From Lucifuga dentata (Eukaryota; Chordata; Actinopteri; Ophidiiformes; Bythitidae), in NCBI GenBank assembly GCA_014773175.1, contig VXCM01000699.1:124001-188000 (forward strand): DNA of 64,000 nucleotides, written 5' to 3'. Positions within the stretch are counted from its first letter, which is position 1; every line of letters begins with the position of its first letter. Both the position numbers and the translations under genes were made by a program. Below, piece after piece: positions 44,557-59,000 of this stretch. Below the pieces are notes generated by a model. It had not been told where the DNA came from. It searched no databases and worked only from the letters and a program-made list of their open reading frames with translations.

Positions 44557-45141
44557 AGGATCAGACCGACCGTTTTGCATGTTTGAGCCTAATATATTCA
44601 AGTTTCATACACGTAATGTTACTGACAATCATTTCCCAAAGCATACTACTGGAAAAGTGAATTAAATTTTTTTTCCCTACCTTCCAGACCACCATTGGTT
44701 CCAGTTCATTCTGGTACGTTATTAAAATCAACTTGTTAATACTTGAAACATTCTTGGGATAGGTAATCCATCATCGCGAACAAGATGTATATTCAGGTTT
44801 TTTTTTTTTTATAGAAGTTACATAATTTTAGCATTAAGTGCAATAAAAAGCGCAGAGTGAATATATGTGTCCTCCAGAGAATATAATGCCAAAAGAAGAC
44901 CTGCATTTATCGAAAAATTTAAACAACTGTGACTTCATAAGACTACATAACTATTAGCAGGCGAAACATCAATTTTTAAGGCGGGTGTATCACTTGAATA
45001 TTTGATTTTGAAAGATTAAGAGATTTTGCAAAATATCAGGAAAGCTGAAATATGATTTTATCCTTTGGGAAATGGTTGTCAGTAACGTAACATGTAACGT
45101 GAAAATTTAATATATAAGGCTCAAACATGCAATATGGGCCT
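44557..45141 (+). mobile_element. TTAA-flanked MITE, copy 4
   Basis: Begins AGGATCAGACCGACCGTTTT and ends AATATGGGCCT, bounded by TTAA at 44553-44556 and 45142-45145. The interior matches copy 2 over its whole length in the same orientation (GCAGGCGAAACATCAATTTT, GGCGGGTGTATCACTTG). Length 585 bases, with no coding capacity. Confidence 0.8.
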
Positions 45142-45145
45142 TTAA

Positions 45146-46071
45146 TGACACTGACTCCAATCCACAGAATCACCTATAAGAATCCAAGGCCAGATCACTG
45201 ACAAATGCAGCCCTGATTTCATGATTTTTCACCTCAAAATGTACGTTTCAACTACCAGCAAGGCAGAAAGGAAGAAACTGAAAATAAGAGATTGGCCAGT
45301 GTTTGTTGCCCTTCCTGAAATGAGATTTTTGTTCATCCGGGGAGCTATGTTGTCCGCTTTTTAGCATGTATTTCCTGTGGCAAATTGGTCCCAGACGAGG
45401 AGCCAAAGAAAACACAGAGTAAACCACTTCACTTGGGTTTGAGACTTGGAATCCTGGACCCTCTCCTGGAGCAGCCCCCCTCTAAGAAGCAGCAGGTCAA
45501 TATGGATTCCCACCTGCAAGCAGAGGAACCGTGGTCGTGCAAAGTGCATGAGGCAGCAGCTGAAGGCGAAGGCCTCAGTGGAGCTGACCTTTATAGAATT
45601 TGGCACTCTGCTCTCAGAACATCATTTCTCTGGGGGAAAATGTGTTGGAGCTTTTGCACTGTGTGAGAAGTCGAGCATTACTAACTTGGCACAGTTGGGG
45701 TTCTACACACTGCAGAGCTCCCACATAAGAATGTAAATCTGTGGTGATTTTTTAGGCCTATTGTATTAAATTAAATTATTGTGTAAGGTATCTAATAGTT
45801 TCTCTGCATCTGTTCTCAGCTCGCCTAATGTAAAACACAAGACAGCAACAAAACTGGATAAAGGACATGCAGAAAAATGAGCAACTCAAGACAAATTTGG
45901 AAAATACTTTAAGGGCTTTTAAATTCTAAATTTATCTTTAAGTCATTATCTAACTTAACATTTTTGCTGACATGATGGAATCCAGACCGTGAAATCAATA
46001 ACCTATCACTTTTTCACATCAACGACAGCAAAAGAGCCAAGGATTATACTATCATTTAATTAACACACACA

Positions 46072-46111
<40 letters not shown>

Positions 46112-46335
46112 CAATAGATAAACATGCTGACTGGCTGATTCTTATCCTGACATGAATTTTGAAGAATAAATCCTGTGTAGGAATATTAGGATAAACTGAA
46201 CTGTGCAGAAGACTCATGACCACAGAGTTACAGTCATTTAAATTTATAATGATGCTGTGTGTGTGACGCTACAGGCCAAGCACCACCAAATTTTATAGGA
46301 ATTCTTTGAGATGAGTGCATCTATATTTGTTGTAT
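45146..46335. other. Intergenic stretch with a GC-richer island
   Basis: Bases 45361-45730 are GC-richer than the surroundings and open in more than one + frame (one of 93 codons), but the translation has no family features and no splice signals that fit. It may be an old transposon fragment. An (AC)n tract lies at about 46069-46108. Confidence 0.4.
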
Positions 46336-46420
46336 AAAGGACCATACCAGTGGTTTTGCATGTTTGAGCTCAATATCCGCATGTACACGCTACATTACTG
46401 CCAGCCATTTTTATTTTTTA
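46336..46420 (+). mobile_element. TTAA-flanked MITE, copy 6 (solo arm)
   Basis: Only one arm is left: AGGACCATACCAGTGGTTTT followed by GCATGTTTGAGCTCAATATC. The TTAA has decayed to TATA. Confidence 0.6.
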
Positions 46421-46846
46421 CCTTCATGCATTTATCATATCTTGAATTTGACATCTTAATCTGCAAAATAATGAGTAAATACGGCCATCAGATAAATTTG
46501 ATGGAGTCTACTTGGTTACTCTCTATCACTGGACAATCAGTGGGTTAGAAGTCTCTTCTTCTGTTTTGCAGTCTTGCTGCATTGCCATGGTCCTTGCATT
46601 TAGATGCATGCTATTATGGTAAATCGAGCAATAAAAACTGAATAATTTGGAGGCTTCATCTGAGGAATATAGACTCCTGATGACCTCTTGAAATGAGCTG
46701 ATTTCATCACATCATCATAATCAGTCTTTACTTCACACAAAATTACATAAATCCTCTATGATGCCTCTACAGATGCTGCAGACTGACCTACATTTTGTGT
46801 CATTGACTCTGTAGTTTTCTCGCTCATCCTCCTCTCTCTCTCTTCC

Positions 46847-46847
46847 T

Positions 46848-46887
<40 letters not shown>
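46847..46887. repeat. (CT)n microsatellite
   Basis: CT repeat followed by C-rich sequence in the zdhhc8-arvcf spacer. Confidence 0.9.
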
Positions 46888-46890
<3 letters not shown>

Positions 46891-49800
46891 CCCTCCCTCC
46901 CTCTCTCAGCTCATTTATATGCCTGATCATCAGAGGCATCACTGAACTGGCTGATAGTCATTTTCAGCTGCGGTGCCACTGATGCATTTCATTTCCTCTC
47001 TGCACTCCCTGTAGGTTTGATTAAGCACTTGCAGCAGTGACACTTGACAAGGAGGAGTTGGATAAATAGCATCCTGGCTTGTTTTCCCTATGGAGGTGGC
47101 ATATTTTACACTATTTACATTATTTATCAAAACCTCTTGGAGGGTCTTGTGAAGTAGTGCAGCTTCAGGGGAAGTTGTTTTTTTGTGGATGATGCTGATT
47201 GGCAGCTTCTGTTGTTCCTCAAGCCAGCCGACTGGGTGCAGCAGTAAGTCGGTGTGAAAGTCAGGACGTCAGGTGTTTCTTTGTCATTAGTAGTCTGAAG
47301 GCAGGATCTCAAGCTGACTGGCTCCTCTCCAAAAACAGCAGAATCAGGTTCGCTTTCTGGAAATAGAGCAGCTTGCCTGTACTTAACTCGTGTTTAGATC
47401 ATCTTTGAATATAGAAATATGAAAATGATACTGTGACCTTTCCATTTTGAAGCTGGATAGTGACCTTTTCTGGTATTTACAGTGTTATTACTCATTCTGT
47501 ATGACAGCACCATCTAAAATATGAGCATCACTCAACACATTTCATTTTTTTTTTTTTTTTTTTTTNTTTTTTTTTTTTTTTTTTTGCAAACTCTTCATAG
47601 ATGACTTGTCTGTGTGTTAAAGTGAATTAGCCTCAGCTTCATATTAGCCTGAAAGAGCAGAGGCAGGCAGTATGGGAGTTTAATTAGGATGAAAATCTGC
47701 GCTGACTCTGTATGGCAGAGACCATTTGAAAAAGGATGTGAAATGCCCTGCTGAGCATGAAAGACTGTGTGGGCCACTGGTACAGTACCATAAACTATAC
47801 ACCAAGATTATATATCTATTTCAGTGCATAGGTTGTGCATTGTTTTGTGTTTGCCCATATAACCTGTGTATTATTCTGCACTATACACTCTCTATTATCC
47901 CCATGTGTGTAGATACTGGGCAGCTGTAATTATGTTCAACTCATGGTGGAGGAAATTTACCATCCAGCCAGTATGGCAATGATGTAGAGCTGCATGAATT
48001 TACAGTATGTACGGCAACAAAACAGCATTATTGACACATGAAGGTGAGGAGTGTTGTGCTGAAATATCAGCCTGTTTTGCACCTTCAAATTGATCAGTAC
48101 CAATATGGAAATGGAATATCTAAACAAAGATACCTGCATATTGAGAGAAGTAATTTACATGTCATATGCAGGTCAAATATAAATAAATATATGTAGCTCT
48201 CCTTGATGCATATTGATATGCAGTATGTGTGCATATGCATAAATGAGAAGTAAACACAGTATATGCTATATATAGTCAAACGGCATAAACTGAGATATGA
48301 TTAATTCAAATGTGCAATTTAGACATGGAAATATTTGAAAATAATAATGATATTAGTCTTTCAATGTACAGTATGTTTGTATGTCTGCTATGTGTTAAAC
48401 AGCAATAATTTCCATCCCAGAAACCAGATGTAGAGTTTACCAAACAATGGATTTTACAAGTTCTAATCTCTCAGTCATTATTATCTTTTTTTTCATTACT
48501 ATCAACCACCTGCACTAAGGGGAGAAATGTCCCACGGTTATGAGTCATTTATATTGTCACCAAGTGAAAGAGCAGATTATGTGTGTAAATCAAATCTTCC
48601 ATGTTATTTATTTACTTTTCTCAGTAAACCCCACTAATTTGGACTATTTTTGGCTTCTTCATTCAGAGAGGAATACAGACAAGATGATAACCCACAATTT
48701 CTCTGACTAGGAGTGGCTGTACTGAACAACACAGCACAGTAGAAAGTGTAAGAGTTGCCAAACAAGGTCGCATTAGAAGAATTTGCATCGTAATTGACTA
48801 TAATACGTCACTATCAAGCATTAATTTGTCACATATTGGCAACTTATAAGGAGAGCAACAGCTAGAGTGGGAAAAGTTATGAGAGAGAGTAATGACAGCG
48901 GGGTCGCTAAGGCTACACGAGGTAATTATGTGGGGTTATTCAACATCTGGCCCATACTGAAATAAGTCTGCAGATCCTGTTGATGTTCCTGCATGATTCA
49001 TTTCTGTTGAATCCTTTAAAGACGCGAGTGAATATAAACCCATGCTTGCTAAAGATTTCCATCCAATGGTGAATCCTCTCCGTCCAGATAACTATGCAAT
49101 TTTCTGCTCCATCAACTGCTCGAGTGGGCACTAGACAATCTGATGAGCACATGTGCCATGTGAGTCATATAGTGTGGCTGTTACTGCATTCACCACATCT
49201 AAACTCAGCTGTGGAAATATGGGAAATACATCCAGAATGCTTTGAGTCATCAAATAAAATGGGTGCACTGCAAGGTAGCCACAATGCAGGACTGATACAG
49301 GATGTGCAGGACAAAACATAATCATGTAGTTATTATTGCTGTGATGTGCTTTGAGTATTTATTAATGAAGTCAGATTGAATTTGGGTGATAAATGAGCAG
49401 CAGTGTAGAAAATATGCAAATACATGAGCATAGTAGAATGATAAATCAGCCAGAAGTTAAGCAGACACACCTAAAGGACTCATGCAGTGTAAAATATGAA
49501 TCAGCACTAAAGCAAGTACAGGAGCCCCCAAGGACAAAACACGTGACACAGCATAAGGACGGACATTCAGGAAAATTATCTTGACTTGGAAAGTCAAAAC
49601 TATGAAATACGAAGTCAAAATTATGAGGTATGCAAATCGAAATTTTAACTAAGAAGTGCAAAATTATGACATATGTCAGACTGATTTTTTTTACATTTTT
49701 TTTTTAACGGACAAAATTTTGGCTTTCACTCCTCCCATTTATCCTTCCTAACCTTTCATTTATTTTCTAATTATTTTCCAGTGGGGAATGAGCTTCTATA

Positions 49801-52120
49801 AATTGAAGAGTAATGCCATGTGTGGTGATCATACATGAGCAGAGAGAGTGAGATGATGGCTCGTAGGACATGTTGTACATTTGGGCAGAGCTTCCATGAG
49901 AACCATCTGTGTGTCTTGGTGTAGATTGTTGATGGAGCTCAGACAATCACTCAGGGTTTAAAATCAGCAGCAGAGACTAATGAGTTCACTGTGAAGATCA
50001 TTTTGAGCTCAAATTGAGGCTGGGAGATAAAATTAGTGTGATGGCAATGATGAGTGATGGAGTTGGCCTGTAGGCAAGAGAATCTGACACACTGAGATGT
50101 GTGTGTCAGGTCAATAAAAGGTCTTTGCAGGTTTCTTTATTCAGCTTGTTGACATGATGCAGAGACGATAAAGTTTTAGACTCATTTAATGTGTGTTTCA
50201 GGCTGTGTCGGTGTGCCCTGCCAAAGTGGAAGGTATGTGAGACACTACTAATATCCACCCTAGAGCACTGACATTTTGTAACATTCACAGTTATAAATTC
50301 AAAGTAATTTCCTGAGCTTTACACCCTGTGAAAATGTGAAGAAAGCCACTATAATTCACTTTTAGTATAAAGACGTGTCATCCATCATGACCGACATTTT
50401 CAGTGAGCTCTGTTCCAGCTCACCAATGTGGAACAGGTTCAGGTCTGTGAAACTAATTGGAACCATTTTCACCAAAAATGAATTGGTTTTTCAACCAAAA
50501 GAGTTGAACCAAAAAACAATGGAGAAATTGAAGTGCCATCCGTAGTCGGCTCATGTAACTCTGCTGGATTAAATGCTTTTACTATGATAATAAAAGACTG
50601 CAGGTCCGCCATCTTGCTTGTTTTCACTGATCTATTTTTGCTGTTACTTCCACTGGTGATGCAATGGTTCCACTACAAATCAGTGGAAATGCAGGGTGGT
50701 TCTCTAGATGCTTTGGTTACACACATACCAAACAGAAGCAGTTTGAGAACCAGATTCACTATCTTACTGCTTTTAGACAGGCACTGCTGCCAGTGCTGGA
50801 GCCAAACTGTGGACCTTTCAGGGCGTTTCCAATGCAAAAACATTGGTGCTCAACAGGACAAATTGGTTCCTGTGTCAACCTTTTCAGCCCCAAATCTTGC
50901 TGGTCTGGAGCAAAGTCTCTGTGACATCATGGGCTAGAAGGCAGGACACGTGTGTGGTTGTTTACCTGAACTGCCACTGTGAAACAAGCAGCAGCAGCAA
51001 CTGACTCTCATTTACCTGTGTGACTTCCTGTTTCATCACTTTATTCTTGCTTGTTTTGATGGATCCATGGGGGAAAAGAACTTGAAATGGTTCACATACT
51101 GTATATTTGGAGTTTGACACCCTTTTTTTTTTTTATTCTGCTATCACAGTGGCTGCTGCTATACTTGACAACTATACTGAGAAAAATAAAAATGCAAATA
51201 AAAGATGTGCCGAACACATTCAGGCAGATTGTCAAATGGCTTACATGTGTGTTCATTTTTATTACACCTCACTATCCTCAAATGTACTTTACGTCCTACA
51301 TCCTCCATGTGAGTCAGTTGAAAAAAATCTTCATCACAATGATGAAGCTGTTCTGCCATCTTTAGCTGGCTCCATTAAGCTCCTCAGTGTTTATGTGTAT
51401 TTTCCACTTGTTGGCACTTGAATATTTCAGCGCAGAGATGAAAAGTGGGAGAACAGTACAGCAGTCTTCATTTCTGGAACAAATGGATCCGTTTTTATGT
51501 GTCAGTAGAAAAATCAAATGTGAAAACATGCCATCTCATGGATGCTGCTTTGATTTGAATGTGAAAGGATCAAAGAGTTTTGAGATTCTTTTGAAATTAA
51601 ATGAGACATTCGCTGTTCACCGTGAAGGATCTTGCATAAGCCTCTTGGTTTGTTACAGAAGAGAACAAAAAAAAAAAAAAAATNAAAAAAAAATCATCAC
51701 CCGTCTCTTGATGTCTGAAACAAAGGCTTCAAGGTTTGTCAAAGTCTGTCACGACATACTCATGCAAGTTACCAGCTGAAGGAATATGAAAAACCACAAC
51801 GTTTCCTTGAAAATGCAGAGGTGTTAGACTCAAAAATGTCAAATACATAAGGGAAAAATACTGCAGAAACCAGTGATGATTTCTACATTTTGCACGGTTG
51901 ATAATATTGAAGGGTGCACTTAAATCAGTAAGAATGACAATTGATACAGAGGACTGGTATGTGGGTGATGGCAAATCATTTTTAAATATGATTATTCTGT
52001 CTTAGTGCTAGAAATCTGGTGGTTTGAAAGATTTATTCAAGCATGCAGAACCGGACGCCATTACTTCTTATCTGAAATGGTCTGAACTGGAAATAGTCTC
52101 AGATAACTTGTGATTTTTTT

Positions 52121-52150
52121 AACCAAGCTGAATTTTAGTTCAGCTTGGTT
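52121..52150. repeat. Perfect 12-bp hairpin
   Basis: AACCAAGCTGAA, a 6-base spacer TTTTAG, then TTCAGCTTGGTT. It stands alone in intergenic DNA. Confidence 0.9.
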
Positions 52151-53492
52151 GATATTAGACTTTTTAATTACTACAACAATGAATGAGCTGGGAGCAGAAC
52201 TAGCAAAAAATTAATTTTCATAAATACACATACTGTATATACTGTATGTATATATCTGTGAATACCATGTATGACATATACAGTATACATGTAGATGCTG
52301 TTTTTTGCAAGTAGCATCTATCATGTATGGGAAAGCCACATATCAATCCAAAATTAAAGCATTTTCATAGATAAATATATATGTCTTTTTTTATATTACA
52401 CATACAGTATATGAAAAACATATAGAACGATATATCTTTGGATATGACCTACTGTATGTGTTGATCATTTATCACAGTCTTTGCATAGATATATCATCAG
52501 TTACAAATATACACATGTACTCTATGTTTAATATGTATAGGCTAAAAACGTATCATATGCTGAAATACCAACATATACTATTTTATGTATTCATGTTTAT
52601 GTATCATCATATTTGGACTGCACATATCAACATACATCCCGGGGAGCTACATGTTAGCATAATATGTTTACACAGGATCATGTATAGGGTATAGAGGTAT
52701 ATGTCTTTGTATATTAGATTTCTGTATGGTGAGCTTGAGTAATTTTTAATAATTTGGAGGGGATGAGATTTAAAGAGCAGGTGGAGGATTTAGATAAACA
52801 ACTTGGAGGTTAATTATACACTGATTACATTTCACTCTTCTTTTTTTTTTTGTCAGTTTCATTTCTATGTGTGAGCTGAGCAGGTAGTGTGTAACAATTT
52901 GTGGGCAGGCCTTGATGGGAGTCTTGAGGAAAAGGGCTTGATTTGTTTGGCAGAGGTTGAACAGCAGAGCTGTTAGTTCAGCGTGGAGCATGTGTGTGTA
53001 TGTGTGTGTGTGCTGCATGCAGTGTTTCTCTTTTATGTACCTTCCCATCCCTTCATTCCCCATCCCTTGCTTCTTGTTATGCTGCACATGGGTGACATAG
53101 GACTAAAGTAGTGCAAGACTCTCTGTGCTCCAGCTGCATCTGCTTGTGAGCCTACAGGGAACAGTGTGTGTGCTTGTGCGTGCATGCATGTGTATGAGAG
53201 TGTGTTTGTGTGTGTGTGCTCTGCCTGTGCACCAAAGTGAGGGGCTGCCAGAAAATGGGGAGAGCACAGGGGATTGCAGGGCTCTGCACTTACCTCAGCC
53301 ATTCACAGGATCAGCATCACACAGTTGAATCAGCACCTTGCTAATAGCGCTCACATTAACTGCAGCACAGATCAGAGGCAGCGGAAGGCATTACTTCATC
53401 CACTGTGTGAATGCATGTGAGCGCCGAGCAAATGTACGCATGGTGCATGTAGTGTGTTTGTGAGAGAACTAGAGACAGAGGGAGAGGGGGGT

Positions 53493-53514
53493 AGAGAGAG
53501 AGAGAGAGAGAGAG

Positions 53515-53553
<39 letters not shown>

Positions 53554-53722
53554 AGACGTGTTATTGAGAGCTGGAGAAAGGATGGCTGCTCATGTTTGAA
53601 CTGCTTACAGGGAGAGTCTGAGCAAAAATCAGAAGCAGAAGCAGAAGCAGGGAAACAGACGTCTCATACTGTAGGGGACACTTCTTCTTCATCATTTGTG
53701 GGCAAGCAGAGAAGATTTGGCA
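53493..53722 (+). promoter_or_regulatory. arvcf: arvcf 5' flank and leader with (GA)n tract
   Basis: A purine tract of GA repeats covers about 53493-53552, just before the probable leader of the first arvcf exon. The leader has a short AGAAGC repeat near 53632-53648. GA tracts near starts can affect promoter structure; here that is only a possibility. Confidence 0.4.
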
Positions 53723-56001
53723 ATGCCTGCTGAAGTGAAAGAGGTAAGTGTGTGTGTGGTGGAATGACTCCATCTGCTGTGTATCCTCCCTCTTTTCCCA
53801 CCATCAGTTTTTTTTTTTTTTTTTTTTCTGCAGAGGACTCTCGCCTTGAGAAGCTTTACGTTCTTCTCTGTCATGATGAATGAATGGGGCAGTAATTTAC
53901 CTCCTTGTCTCTACCGCTGCTGTTCGGTGCAGTCTCCTTGTGTGCACAGGGACATTATGCCTACATCTCTATTGAATGTGTGTGTGTGTGCGTGCATATG
54001 TGTTCAAATGCCTGTGCGAGCTTATAAAGGGGTTAATCTTTGATTACATTATAAGGAGAGGTTGTCCCTACAGGGGAAAATGCTGCACACACTCTGGTAA
54101 GTGTATTGCTGTGATGTATCACAGAGACATTAAATCTGACCATGCAGCATTTAACTGTTTGAGGAGCAGAACCATCGAGCTTGAGAAGAGGCACCAAATA
54201 GAAAGTTTAGGGATGACATCCTTCCTTCCATAGATCTTTTAATGAGGCTTATGGACTGTGTTATTTCTGCAGGTTTACAATGTGATGTACATTAACGGAT
54301 AGGAGGATCTCTGATTCAACAGATAAAAAGGATGGATTGTGACAAAGTGATTAATTTTTCTGATATCATTGAGCTGATGTCGTGTTTTATTATCCAGTGG
54401 AACATTTGCTGTTTGAATCCCACAGACTGAGAAAGAATGACTGGAACTGTAAATATTTACTCATATTTACTTCCTGAAAGATTTCTTTGCAGATCTGTAT
54501 CACTTCCACCGAGGAGATGATTTTTTTCCCCTGCACCTGTTTGTTTGTTTGTAGTTACTGTAACTGGATTACTCAAAAAAGTTATGAAATGATTTTGATG
54601 GAATTTGGTGGAGGGGTGGGGCATGGCTGAGGTAAGAACCCATTAAGTTTTGGTGCCGATCCAGATCCAGTGGTGCAAAAAGGATTCTTTAACACTGTGA
54701 AACAGAGCAGTTTCTGATATTTTTGACAATTTCTTCACCAATCTCCATGAAAAAAACAAAATAAACAAACAAACAAACAAAAAAAAAAACATTGTGGATG
54801 TTTTTTCCACAATGGCCTATCAGTCGGTGGAATTTGGCCTGGATAAAGACACATTTTAAAAACTACACATTCCTGATAAATAAAACAAATCAAGTCCGAA
54901 TACAATTATTATCATCATCATCTTTTGTTTCTCTTTAGACCAGTATGGTAGAACAGGACAAATTTGTTTAAACTTGTTCAGCCTTGTTGGAGGTATGAGC
55001 TCTAATAAACACTCTTTTTTTTAAAATCACCCATCTATCACATTTGTGTCCTACCATGCTTAATAAATCAATGGTTGATCAGTCAAAAATTAATAAACAA
55101 CTTTAATAACTGATTAATGCTTTTTGTCATTTCTCTAGTAAAAGCTCATCAAGCATAATCTAGTTCCAGCTTCTCCAATTTCAGAATTAACATCTTTTCT
55201 GTTTTAAATTACTGTAAATTGAATCTGCTTAGACTCTTGGTTAGACAAAACAAGCAATTTGAAGTTTGAGAACCTGTTGTTGGCATTTTATAGACTAATT
55301 AGCTGAATAAATTAATTGATAATTAAGGTAACCATTAGCTGCAGCCTTATTCATTTCATGCATCCTCCAAACATATTGGATTTGTAGTGAGTCTGAAACA
55401 TGGCTTGTCCCTGTTATGTCCTTGAGCTGGTCACCAAAATGTGAACTCACACAGCATAAACTCAGACTCAGTGCCTCCCAAAATAATATCCTGGCCTGAA
55501 TACTGAGCATTGACTGAAACAAGATACTATTCATGTCTTTCTGTCTCCTGCATCACTGCACCTATAACATCTATATGCTCTGCCAGTTTCTAAAGCTTAA
55601 TCAGGACCATCAGCCCGACCTAGTTGGCTGCAGGTGCACTTTTCGTTAGCGGTGGTGCAGTGAGTTATTTAAATGAGCTTTGACTCGCTGTGGCTTGGCC
55701 TTCCCTGAAGCCCTGAATCAGACAGGGACAGCACACAGGCTCCTCTCCAGCCTATTATCATCCTCCAAATCCTTAATCAAGCTGTCTGTAGACGACAGTA
55801 GTACCCCTGTCTGTCTTTGGCTCTGCATTCATTTCGCTCTGCCCAACAATATCCAATCAAACTCCCCCAGAGGTATCCAAGCCAGGATCATCCCTGCTGC
55901 CAAATTCTCCCATGTGACCCTTTCATCTCCTCTTCCCACTGATAAATTCTGAGTGCTCTCTCATGTTTGGTGAGATATTTTAAAAGCTGAGGTTTTCAGT
56001 G

Positions 56002-56051
<50 letters not shown>

Positions 56052-59000
56052 CAATCATTGAACTGTTCACTGCAGCCTGATTTAATGCAGTGGAGTTAAG
56101 TTCTGGGCAGTTCTCAACGCATGTTTGGCTTAGTGCTGCAGCCTCGGGAAAAAGGGAGTTTGAGAGATTTAATGGCTTATTTGGCTTTTATCGTACACTC
56201 TTATTCTATTTGGTGCGTCATACTGCGTGCACACTATGTGCTGATTAATTTCAGGTGAGAACCTATGTTTGTGTTACATTTCTTAAAATGAAAATTGATT
56301 AAAATACCTTTGTGTCATTTTAAAAGTGGAAAGAACTTGTTTAAAATGGGTCATAAATTATGCAGTGGAATCGATTTTTTTCATAATGGGAACTTTTAAT
56401 TCTATTCTCTCATGTTTCGGCAGATTAATTGTTTACTATTGTTTGCCCTAGATTTTAGTCATATGCAATTGCTGAAAACTTGTGCATCAGATAATCTGAT
56501 ATTTATTGAGATAATCAGGCTAGTGAAGCAAATATTCGTAGATGCAAATGAATGTGAGCTTAACAAGAAAACAACCATAAATTCAGTTTGCAGTAAAATA
56601 GGGCCCTCAGTTCTTTCTCAGACTAAGATGCTGAATAATTAAACCTGCTTTAGTTAATGAAACCCATTTTAAAAAAGAAAGGAAAAAAAGAAAAAAGCAT
56701 TACTTAAATAACCCATGTGCACAACATCAGGCAGCAGCTGTATTATTGATTTAAGAGTTAGTTGTGGTAAATCAGAGGACTCACACCAAATGTAATAATA
56801 TCTGTCCCAAACAAAGTTTCCAAGTGTCTGAAATCATGAAAGGAGATCATCACAAAATACAGGAAACATTGTAAATGCAATGGAAAATTTTTGCCGAACA
56901 TCTCAGCATTGAATTTTTTCTCCAGCAGATGAATCTTTATGAGCCTCTCTGCGAGAAGTTGGCTCTCAGTTTTAGTAAATATCAAAAGGGAGAAATCTGC
57001 TCGCTATAGTCAAAATTAGTTTTCAGAAAGTTAGATCTTAAGTTAGATCTTAGATCTTTCCTTTGGAAACTGGCCAATAACTGCCATTTATGAACAAATG
57101 GAATATTAAAACTAAAATAAGTGAAAATGCATTTCAATGGTGCACATAACAAATTGAGAATAATTGTCATTAAAATATCTTGAATGTACCAAACTTGGCA
57201 AACATTTGATGAGATCTGTGTAAAAGGTGAAAAAGAGTTCAAAATAGAGGAAAATCTGTTTAGGCAACCATGGGCTGATAAACAATCTGGACTGAAACCA
57301 TAATCCCCACTAGCCTTGGTAACAGTTCTTATCCAATTACTAATTAGCTCACTGAACCAGTCAATTAGTGAATCTTTGATTTCACATAAAGATATTATTT
57401 ATTTGTTTAATGTTTATGGATTCCCATTAGCTCCCACCTCAGCAGTCACTAATCTTCCTGAAGACTACAATTTCAAACTACAAAAATTGATAAGCAAAAA
57501 TAAAATAAAGATATTCAAAGAAAACAAACTAATAGTAACATAATAATAATTCAAATAAATGACACAGAAGAGGTTCTTCCAGTTGCTTAATCACACAGGA
57601 TAAACTCATTTTTCCTATTAATGTATTAATGTTCTCCATGTGTATGCACTGTAAAATGTGACAAGTTGACCTCACTTAAAAATATCTAGGAAACTGATTG
57701 CCTTGAAAAGGGTAAGTAAATATAACTATATAGTCTTAAGTTCAAGTAGACATAAAGTAAACATAACTTAAGGCTAATAGTTATATTTTCTTACCTTTTT
57801 TNTTTTTTTTTTTTTTTTTTTTTTTTTTTAAGTAAAATCAACTTGTTACATTTTACAGTGTGGCTTCATGTCATGGTGAGTTATCATGGTGCTGTAAGCT
57901 CCCTGGATTGACCTCTCATCCCCTCCTACATTTGTGTGTGTGCATGTGTTTGTGGTGTGTGTGTTCAGGAGTCAGAGGGTCCCCCACCACTGTCCTTTTC
58001 CCAGGAGGCTAAAGATGCAACTCTGGATACCCCTTCCACCAATGATGAGCTGGACACACCCACATCCATTGCATCTGTGATAACCTCGACCAATGACAGC
58101 TCCACGGAGGCTGACACCCCGCAGCAGACTGACACTGAGGTTCTTATGTTTGGTCATGTTTAATCAACAACTAGGCCTGATTACCAATCAATAACTAACT
58201 TTTCATGGTTAGTTTTAGGACTTTTTTTTTTTTGGTATAATGGTGTCTACATCTTTTATCTTTATTTTCTTTCAAGACATGGATTTTAAATACACACACA
58301 CACACACACACTCATATANAAAAAAAAAAAAAAAATTGCCATCCCAAATGGGTTTTTTTTGTGTCAATAAGTTCTACATTTCATAAAATATATTACAATC
58401 AAAAGCCACTACAAATATGTATGGTTAGTGTTCTAGCCAATATTATGATCATGTAAAGGTTCAGTAATCTAGGATGAAAAGATAAAAAACAAGCTCTATT
58501 CATCCTGTCAGCCTCATGGAGCTCCTAAAATTTTAATGAAGCAGCCATTAAAGTTACTGTGAACTGCTCTTCAATAGACTGGACCAAAACAATGACTTTT
58601 AGTTAGACTGACAAGCAGGGTGAAAATACCCAGGAAGCAAAATTATCCTCTGTAGGAATTATATTATTAAAATTGATTGAGTTTATTTAGATATACAGAT
58701 TAACATACAGTATTTGTGCTTAAACAATAGGTTTTGGCCACATCCTGCCATGAAAGAGTTAAAATAATAATCTATATACAGCACCAGACAATTAAATTTC
58801 CTGTAATTTACACAGTTTGGCAACAGTTGCTGGGCTTCCAGTTGTTTCATCACGGTCCAATCTAAACTCATTTTCAACAAGGGGAATTCATTATTCTTTG
58901 GCAGGAGGGAAGAATTCATCATTTACTAGTGGTACACAAAGCCAGAAATGTACCGGAGAGATGATGATGGATCGAGGAATTAGCTGGGATTTGCCATACA

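Larger units (their letters stand above)
46421..53492. other. Intergenic DNA between zdhhc8 and arvcf
   Basis: About 7 kb with no supportable gene. It holds a CT tract at 46847-46887, N gaps in homopolymers at 47566 and 51684, an AAGTCAAAATTATGA-type repeat remnant at 49580-49680, a perfect 12-bp hairpin at 52121-52150 and very AT-rich TATA/CATATGTA-like DNA at 52220-52700. Bases 48600-49100 look less repetitive and could include a conserved non-coding element, but nothing proves this. I looked for an upstream arvcf coiled-coil exon here and found none. Confidence 0.5.
53744..57968 (+). other. arvcf: arvcf intron 1 (4.2 kb)
   Basis: No exon could be supported. Contents: a T run near 53811-53828, copy B of the dispersed repeat (54525-55010), a CT tract at 56005-56048, AT-rich DNA, an N gap in a T run at 57802 and TG-rich DNA just before exon 2. 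A DNA stretch at about 55680-55960 is GC-richer and open in one frame, but has no recognisable product. Confidence 0.5.

Noticed and set aside
50533..51779. Open frames of 86-134 codons in the zdhhc8-arvcf spacer
   Set aside because: No family features, no fitting splice sites, low-complexity composition, and one runs through an N gap in an A run.
52220..52700. AT-rich tract as an origin or matrix attachment site
   Set aside because: Only base composition and TATA-like words support it; nothing specific can be shown.
55680..55952. 90-codon open frame in arvcf intron 1
   Set aside because: Product unrecognisable, no splice sites in phase with arvcf, and the codon pattern looks random.
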